A stretch of DNA of 46,321 nt. Source: Collinsella sp. (GTDB taxonomy: Bacteria; Actinomycetota; Coriobacteriia; Coriobacteriales; Coriobacteriaceae). The translations under genes were made by a program, and so were the position numbers. Positions 42,267 to 46,321 of the stretch are shown in pieces. The notes beneath the pieces are model-generated. The model did no database searches. It saw only the letters and a list, made by a program, of their open reading frames with translations, and had not been told where the DNA came from. The stretch lies in contig DXMU01000006.1 of the NCBI GenBank assembly GCA_019414025.1, positions 1-46,321 of the forward strand. Reading direction: 5' to 3'. Position 1 is the first letter of the stretch. Each line of letters opens with the position of its first letter.

Positions 42267-43637
42267 CTATGCCACACCGTCGCGGGCGAGCTCCTCGGCC
42301 AGCGCCTCGGCCGGCATGGACATAATCGCGTCGAGCTCGGCGTCCACCTCGGGAATACGCTTCACCTTGAGCTTGCGTACCAGATCACCGCGACACATCA
42401 CATGTATCGGCTCACGCAGAGCGCACAGGTCATCGAGCGGATTCTTGCGCGTCACCAGGATATCGGCGGCCTTGCCGCACTCGATCGCACCGGTCTCGCC
42501 GCCCAGCCCCAGGAGCTCGGCATTGACCTGCGTAGCCGTATGCAGCGCAAAGGCGTTGCTCACGCCGACATACTTGGCAAAATAGGCCACCTCACGCCAC
42601 ATGTCGTACTGCGTCACGAACGGGCAGCTCGAATCTGTGCCAAGGCCCACCTTAACGCCAGCTTCCAGCGCCGCACGAGCACTCTCGATAATGCCCGAGC
42701 ACACGATGTCGCCGTTCTTCTTTTGCGTGTCAGTCGAATGGGTCTTCTCCGGATCGAGCAACACAAACGGCAGCGCCGGGCTGATAGTGCAGGTAACGCT
42801 GGGCGCACGTCCCTCGAGCTGCGTGCCCGCGGCGCCACGGTACAGCTCCAGGATCTCGAGCGTCATCGGGGCACCGTGCTCGATCGTGTCGACCCCGGCC
42901 TCAAGCGCGGCCTTCACGCCCTCGGTGCTCTCGACATGAGCCATAACCGGCAGGCCCACCTCGTGCGCCGCCTTGCACGCCGCCGCGGCAACCTCCACCG
43001 GCATACGCAGCACGCCCGGCTCGCCCACCTCGGTCGCATCGAACACACCGCCCGTTACGAACAGCTTAATGACGTCGGCGCCGCGCGCATACAGGTCTCG
43101 CACCTGCTCGGCTGCCTCGACGGGGCTGTTGGCCACCTGGGCGAACAAGCCCGCGCCATGGCCGCCCGGCACCGTGACGCCCGTTCCCGGCGCTACCAGG
43201 CGCGGGCCCTGATACTTGCCGGCGTCGATAGCGTCGCGCACGGCAATGTCGGCAAACAACGGGTCGCCCGCGCCGCGCACCGTGGTCACGCCGCTTGCCA
43301 GCTGCTGCTGGGCACTGCCCTTGAGGATGCGGCGGACGATGGCACGGCCCACGGGATTATCGAGTTTCTTCATCAGCGCTCCCGCATCGCCGGCCGAGAC
43401 AGGCTTGCCCGAGCCGCACAGGTGCACGTGCATATTGATGAGACCGGGCATGAGATACGCACCACCCAGGTCGATAACCTCGGCGCCCGCGGGCGCCTGC
43501 GCCACAGCACTCGGCCCCATCCAGGTGATGATGCCGCGCTCAACAGTCACGGCCATATCGGGCTGCGGCTCCATATGCTCCGAACCATCCAGAATGGTCG
43601 CATTGATAAACAACGTGGAACGATCGGCAGATGCCAT
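42267..43637 (-). CDS. Amidohydrolase-family protein (imidazolonepropionase/prolidase-like)
   Basis: A 456-residue metal-dependent amidohydrolase. HVHLCG holds the HxH pair, KLFVTGG the probable carboxylated lysine, MAHVES and IEHG the next two histidines, and GTDSSCPF the catalytic Asp. The sequence resembles the group of Xaa-Pro dipeptidase-like and organophosphate-acting amidohydrolases, common in gut Actinobacteria. The substrate is not known. The ATG at 43637 has GGAGG upstream; the open frame extends to 43766 without a ribosome site. It converges with the zinc-ribbon gene. Confidence 0.87.
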   Translation of the reverse strand: MASADRSTLFINATILDGSEHMEPQPDMAVTVERGIITWMGPSAVAQAPAGAEVIDLGGAYLMPGLINMHVHLCGSGKPVSAGDAGALMKKLDNPVGRAIVRRILKGSAQQQLASGVTTVRGAGDPLFADIAVRDAIDAGKYQGPRLVAPGTGVTVPGGHGAGLFAQVANSPVEAAEQVRDLYARGADVIKLFVTGGVFDATEVGEPGVLRMPVEVAAAACKAAHEVGLPVMAHVESTEGVKAALEAGVDTIEHGAPMTLEILELYRGAAGTQLEGRAPSVTCTISPALPFVLLDPEKTHSTDTQKKNGDIVCSGIIESARAALEAGVKVGLGTDSSCPFVTQYDMWREVAYFAKYVGVSNAFALHTATQVNAELLGLGGETGAIECGKAADILVTRKNPLDDLCALREPIHVMCRGDLVRKLKVKRIPEVDAELDAIMSMPAEALAEELARDGVA

Positions 43638-43785
43638 ATCGAGCTCCTCCCTCACGATTAACTTGAACATTTGTCCATTATCACCTAGTCCCGCTGGATT
43701 GCTGCAGACGCATCGGTTAACGGAAGGAAGAGAGGATGTGGGGGACGGAATACGTTGCAGTCCCATCCCAGCGGCACTAGGGAAA

Positions 43786-43925
43786 TCTCTCGATCTATAA
43801 CAGGTACAGGGTTATTGGGCCCCCTGATGTTACAGATCGAGACATTCGGTCGACGTTTCACCGGCTTGTCTCGATCTGTAACAATTACGAGCTCAAACAA
43901 CCTCTAAACGTTACAGATCGAGACA
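43786..43925. repeat. 59-bp hairpin array C (2 units)
   Basis: Units 43786-43844 and 43867-43925, 22 bp apart. Arms match the family (second unit TGTCTCGATCTGTAACA and CGTTACAGATCGAGACA). The array ends 8 bp before the stop of the AbiEi-like gene. Confidence 0.9.
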
Positions 43926-43932
43926 AAACCTC

Positions 43933-45003
43933 TCAGCGCCCATACCACTGGCATCTCCACTCCTCAGCCAATTCAACCTGCCGAGGAATACCCGCCAGCC
44001 TCATTTTCTCGACTAGCTTCCCCGGGCCTTTGAGTTCGTTAAACGTAAACCGAAGCACCTTATGCCCGAGCATTGTCAGATGAGATTCCCGCTGACGCTC
44101 TGCCACGAATGGGTCAACCGACTCCCGACCCTCGCCGCTCTGCAAGGTGTACTTCCCCTTTCCGTCGAGCTCGCCGATGACACACGTCCCGTCCTCGAGC
44201 CGCCAAAAATAGTCGACGCGAAACACCTGGCTCGGATCGAGCGGGTCGCGAAACTCCACCTGCAGTTCCGGAACCGGAAAGCCGTACGCAATAAAGAATG
44301 CTCGGAACCGAGACTCGCCGCCGTTTTCAGACAGCCCGTCCGCATACGACGCAATCACCTGTGCCCTGCGATACCCTCGCCTGCCCTCGCAATCGGCGCG
44401 GAGGCGCTCGCACAAATCCCCACGTGATACGCCTTTCGCCCGCAGTGCAGAATCGGCAATCGCCAACCCGTAGGAGAACGGCGCACGCAGTAGACAATCC
44501 TCCACCGTGCGCCAAAACGACGTCACCTGCACGCCGTCGACTTGTTCAAGTGCGCCCGCCGCCTGCGGACGCAACAGCCGACATCCTGCACTCAGTGGCA
44601 CCGAGCAACCTGTCTTAACAAGGTATCGTGGCCCAAGCAGATCATTCGGCACCTCCAGACCCCACAAAAGCGCCGCGTCATAGCCCCAAAACGCCCAATC
44701 GGGATGAAACTCCGCAAGCCCTTTGATGGCCCGCAGCGCTCGCTCCGTCGGCGTCAGCGCATCCCAATCATGTTGAAAACAGAACAAATACGGCTCGGGC
44801 TCCGCAATATCATCGGTTCCCACATGACGCCGTAGCCACATGAGCTCGGCATTGTCGTGTGTCACAAGCAGCACGCCTTGTTCAGCCGCCTCCGTGAGCC
44901 TGGCAAGCATCCTATTCCGCGCCAACGTGTTACGAGTCGTATGTTTGTGTTTGAGAACGGTATTAGGCACTTCCATCACCACCACATCGGACAAATGGAC
45001 CAT
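43933..45003 (-). CDS. AbiEi-antitoxin/DUF559-like protein with nuclease-like C-terminus
   Basis: A 356-residue protein. The middle part has the layout of AbiEi-type regulators (HPDWAFWGYDAALLWGLEVPN, then LVKTGCSVPL, then VTSFWRTVEDCLLRAPF). The C-terminal ~100 residues resemble the DUF559/Vsr-type endonuclease fold: FRVDYFWRLEDG (Asp), CVIGELDGKGKY (Glu-x-Asp-x-Lys) and a final LGHKVLRFTFNEL. Such proteins are common in actinobacteria and the pairing with an AbiEii toxin is usual only in some; none is seen here. I chose the ATG at 45003 because GGAGG lies 11 nt upstream; the longer frame to 45069 runs into a hairpin unit. It is bracketed by arrays C and D. Confidence 0.62.
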   Translation of the reverse strand: MVHLSDVVVMEVPNTVLKHKHTTRNTLARNRMLARLTEAAEQGVLLVTHDNAELMWLRRHVGTDDIAEPEPYLFCFQHDWDALTPTERALRAIKGLAEFHPDWAFWGYDAALLWGLEVPNDLLGPRYLVKTGCSVPLSAGCRLLRPQAAGALEQVDGVQVTSFWRTVEDCLLRAPFSYGLAIADSALRAKGVSRGDLCERLRADCEGRRGYRRAQVIASYADGLSENGGESRFRAFFIAYGFPVPELQVEFRDPLDPSQVFRVDYFWRLEDGTCVIGELDGKGKYTLQSGEGRESVDPFVAERQRESHLTMLGHKVLRFTFNELKGPGKLVEKMRLAGIPRQVELAEEWRCQWYGR

Positions 45004-45028
45004 CGTCACCGTTGCCTCCGCCGACAAA

Positions 45029-45168
45029 CGTCTCGACCTGTAACAGTTACGGGCACAAGCGGCCGCCAAACGTTACAGATCGAGACATTCGTGCAGCATT
45101 GCACCTCTTTGTCTCGACCTGTAACAGGAAAACCGATTTTTGGCCTGTAGATGTTACAGATTGAGACA
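45029..45168. repeat. 59-bp hairpin array D (2 units)
   Basis: Units 45029-45087 and 45110-45168, 22 bp apart, upstream of the AbiEi-like gene and just after the gene at 45208-45915. The second unit has a centre that fits the family better when read in reverse. Confidence 0.9.
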
Positions 45169-45207
45169 AAAAGGCAAAAGGCAGGGCAGGCGACAACTAC
45201 CCATCCC

Positions 45208-45915
45208 CTACTCCCACTCCTGTTCGTAGATGTTGAGGGACTTTACGTACCGCCCCTGGGCGCCCATGATGTCGCGGACCAGACGCAAGAAGAAGCTGAT
45301 GCACGAGGTGTCAAAGCCGTCCTGCAGATCCTCGGGATGCACCGCACCCGGTCCGTCGACCGCCGTGTCGTTCAGGCGCGCGATGTCATACAGGTAGAGC
45401 TGTCCCGCCGTAAGCCAGACATCGTCGACGCAGGCGAGGCGCACCGCAATCGCGCCGTCGTTCCAATGCTCCTTCTGCACGATATGCGGGTCGTAGACAT
45501 CAAAGCGATGATCGGTGCGCGTGTCCTTCAGCACGACCATGCCGGACGCAGGATTCTTGTCCAAAATGCCAAAGCGCGAGAAATACTGCGTGTCGCGTAC
45601 CCGCTCGAGCCGCTTGAGCGAGGCAGGCGAAAGCGATGCCGGCGGCTCGTCAACATATAGCTCGAGCAGCGTTTTGCCATGGCGATAGGGGCGCTCGAAG
45701 AGCAGCCAATCGGTAAACGCCATGTTGTAGGCCATGATTTCGTTTTGAGAAGGTTCCTCGCAATAGCTGAGCCACGGGTCGACGATAATCTCGAACTGTT
45801 CGCGTGCCGGCTCCAGGAATTGAAACTTCCGCAGCATCCAAAAGTGAGCCATGTCGGCAATATCGTTGCCGACGGCTTCAGCCAGCTCTGCTCGGTCAAA
45901 AGCGTGGTCAGTCAT
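45208..45915 (-). CDS. Hypothetical protein, not recognised
   Basis: A 235-residue soluble, acidic protein. I do not recognise a family. It has no signal peptide or membrane helix. Aromatic-rich stretches (YNMAFTDWLLFERPY; HFWMLRKFQFLEP; SLNIYEQEWE at the end) and ILDKNPASGMVVLKDTRT with YDPHIVQKEHWND are notable. GGAGG lies about 5 nt before the ATG, and codon use matches neighbours, so the gene is real. It lies head-to-tail upstream of array D and the AbiEi-like gene. Confidence 0.78.
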   Translation of the reverse strand: MTDHAFDRAELAEAVGNDIADMAHFWMLRKFQFLEPAREQFEIIVDPWLSYCEEPSQNEIMAYNMAFTDWLLFERPYRHGKTLLELYVDEPPASLSPASLKRLERVRDTQYFSRFGILDKNPASGMVVLKDTRTDHRFDVYDPHIVQKEHWNDGAIAVRLACVDDVWLTAGQLYLYDIARLNDTAVDGPGAVHPEDLQDGFDTSCISFFLRLVRDIMGAQGRYVKSLNIYEQEWE

Positions 45916-46321
45916 GGCATCCTCCTCAAACTGATGGACCTCAATTTGAGCTTACGAGGAGGGTGGACAGCCACGACCAGCGCGGGCAAAATAGGCCTCC
46001 GACTGCAAACCAGATGCTGACCAAACACTTGACGAAAAGCTTGACCGAAAATGCGCACCGCAACAAAACCGCAGGCAAACATAGACGGCCAACCCGCCCT
46101 TTTGAGCCAGATGCCTGCAGCCACCACAGAAACAACAGGTGACCACAGCCCAAGAAGTCGACAAATGAACATCCTTACGTCGACAAACGCGCAAACTGCT
46201 CGCAAATCCGCAAGGAGTGTCCCCGAATGCCGGCACAAAAGGAACGTCCCTAACTGTCGGCACTTAGGGACGTTCCTTTTAATATGAGCAGGACATTGTC
46301 AAGAGGCAAAATCGGGCCTGG
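45916..46321. other. Terminal intergenic stretch of about 400 bp
   Basis: Minus-strand frames here (for example 45912-46238) overlap the ribosome site of the preceding gene and are not convincing. The right part holds REP-like family C copy 2 (46212-46280). Otherwise nothing is seen. Confidence 0.5.
46212..46280. repeat. REP-like family C, copy 2
   Basis: 46212-46263 is the reverse complement of 30539-30586 with few differences. 46237-46253 and 46264-46280 are perfect 17-bp inverted arms (AAAAGGAACGTCCCTAA and its complement) around a 10-nt centre. Confidence 0.65.

Noticed and set aside
34461..45168. CRISPR array
   Set aside because: The repeats alternate in orientation, the 25-bp centres are themselves partly conserved, and there are no cas genes; regular spacing alone does not make a CRISPR.
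45912..46238. 108-codon minus-strand frame near the right end
   Set aside because: It overlaps the start and ribosome site of the gene at 45208-45915; composition is typical of non-coding DNA.

Overview
The window looks like chromosome from a high-GC actinobacterial gut anaerobe of the class Coriobacteriia, most likely Collinsella or a close relative. This is inferred from GC-rich coding DNA, strong GGAGG-type ribosome sites, and the gene set: a PTS-based alpha-glucoside operon, an EFR1-type flavodoxin/ferredoxin fusion, a DUF6273-tailed serine/threonine kinase and a YgiQ-type radical SAM protein. No rRNA, tRNA, prophage, transposase or CRISPR array was seen. 

Layout. 1-12 kb is a leftward information-processing block: the N-terminal part of a SWIM-finger SNF2-type protein, dnaE, and the addB-addA recombination nuclease pair. 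12-16 kb holds a TrpR-like regulator, a small membrane protein, an Rrf2 regulator divergent from cysK, and mnmA. 16-20.5 kb holds a HipA-like kinase fused to a helix-turn-helix, an M42 aminopeptidase and a FucO-type iron alcohol dehydrogenase. 20.7-21.5 kb is an AT-richer islet with a possible Cys-rich micropeptide and a LURP-one-like protein. 21.6-25.6 kb has a DUF1275 membrane protein, a YgiQ radical SAM protein and a CPBP membrane protease. 25.8-30.5 kb is a leftward operon for PTS uptake and cleavage of alpha-glucosides: IIA, LicT-type antiterminator, IICB, GH4 6-phospho-alpha-glucosidase. 30.6-34.2 kb has an EFR1 redox protein and a DEAD-box RNA helicase with a very long RGG-like tail. 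34.8-38 kb is an FHA protein next to a membrane serine/threonine kinase. 38.5-41.5 kb is a copper operon (copA, copZ, csoR). The rest holds a zinc-ribbon membrane protein, an amidohydrolase, an AbiEi/DUF559-like protein and an unrecognised protein. 

The most striking feature is non-coding. Ten copies of an exactly 59-bp hairpin unit (17-bp inverted arms around TGTCTCGATCTGTAACA, 25-bp centre) sit in four intergenic arrays between 34.4 and 45.2 kb. Inside an array the units are separated by 21-22 bp, giving an 80-81 bp period. The arrays occur in groups of 2, 4, 2 and 2. They bracket the FHA-kinase pair and the AbiEi-like gene. One unit carries matched changes in both arms. A second element of about 236 bp with 25-bp terminal inverted repeats is present twice (18954-19190 and 31592-31826), and two further REP-like families are scattered through the window.
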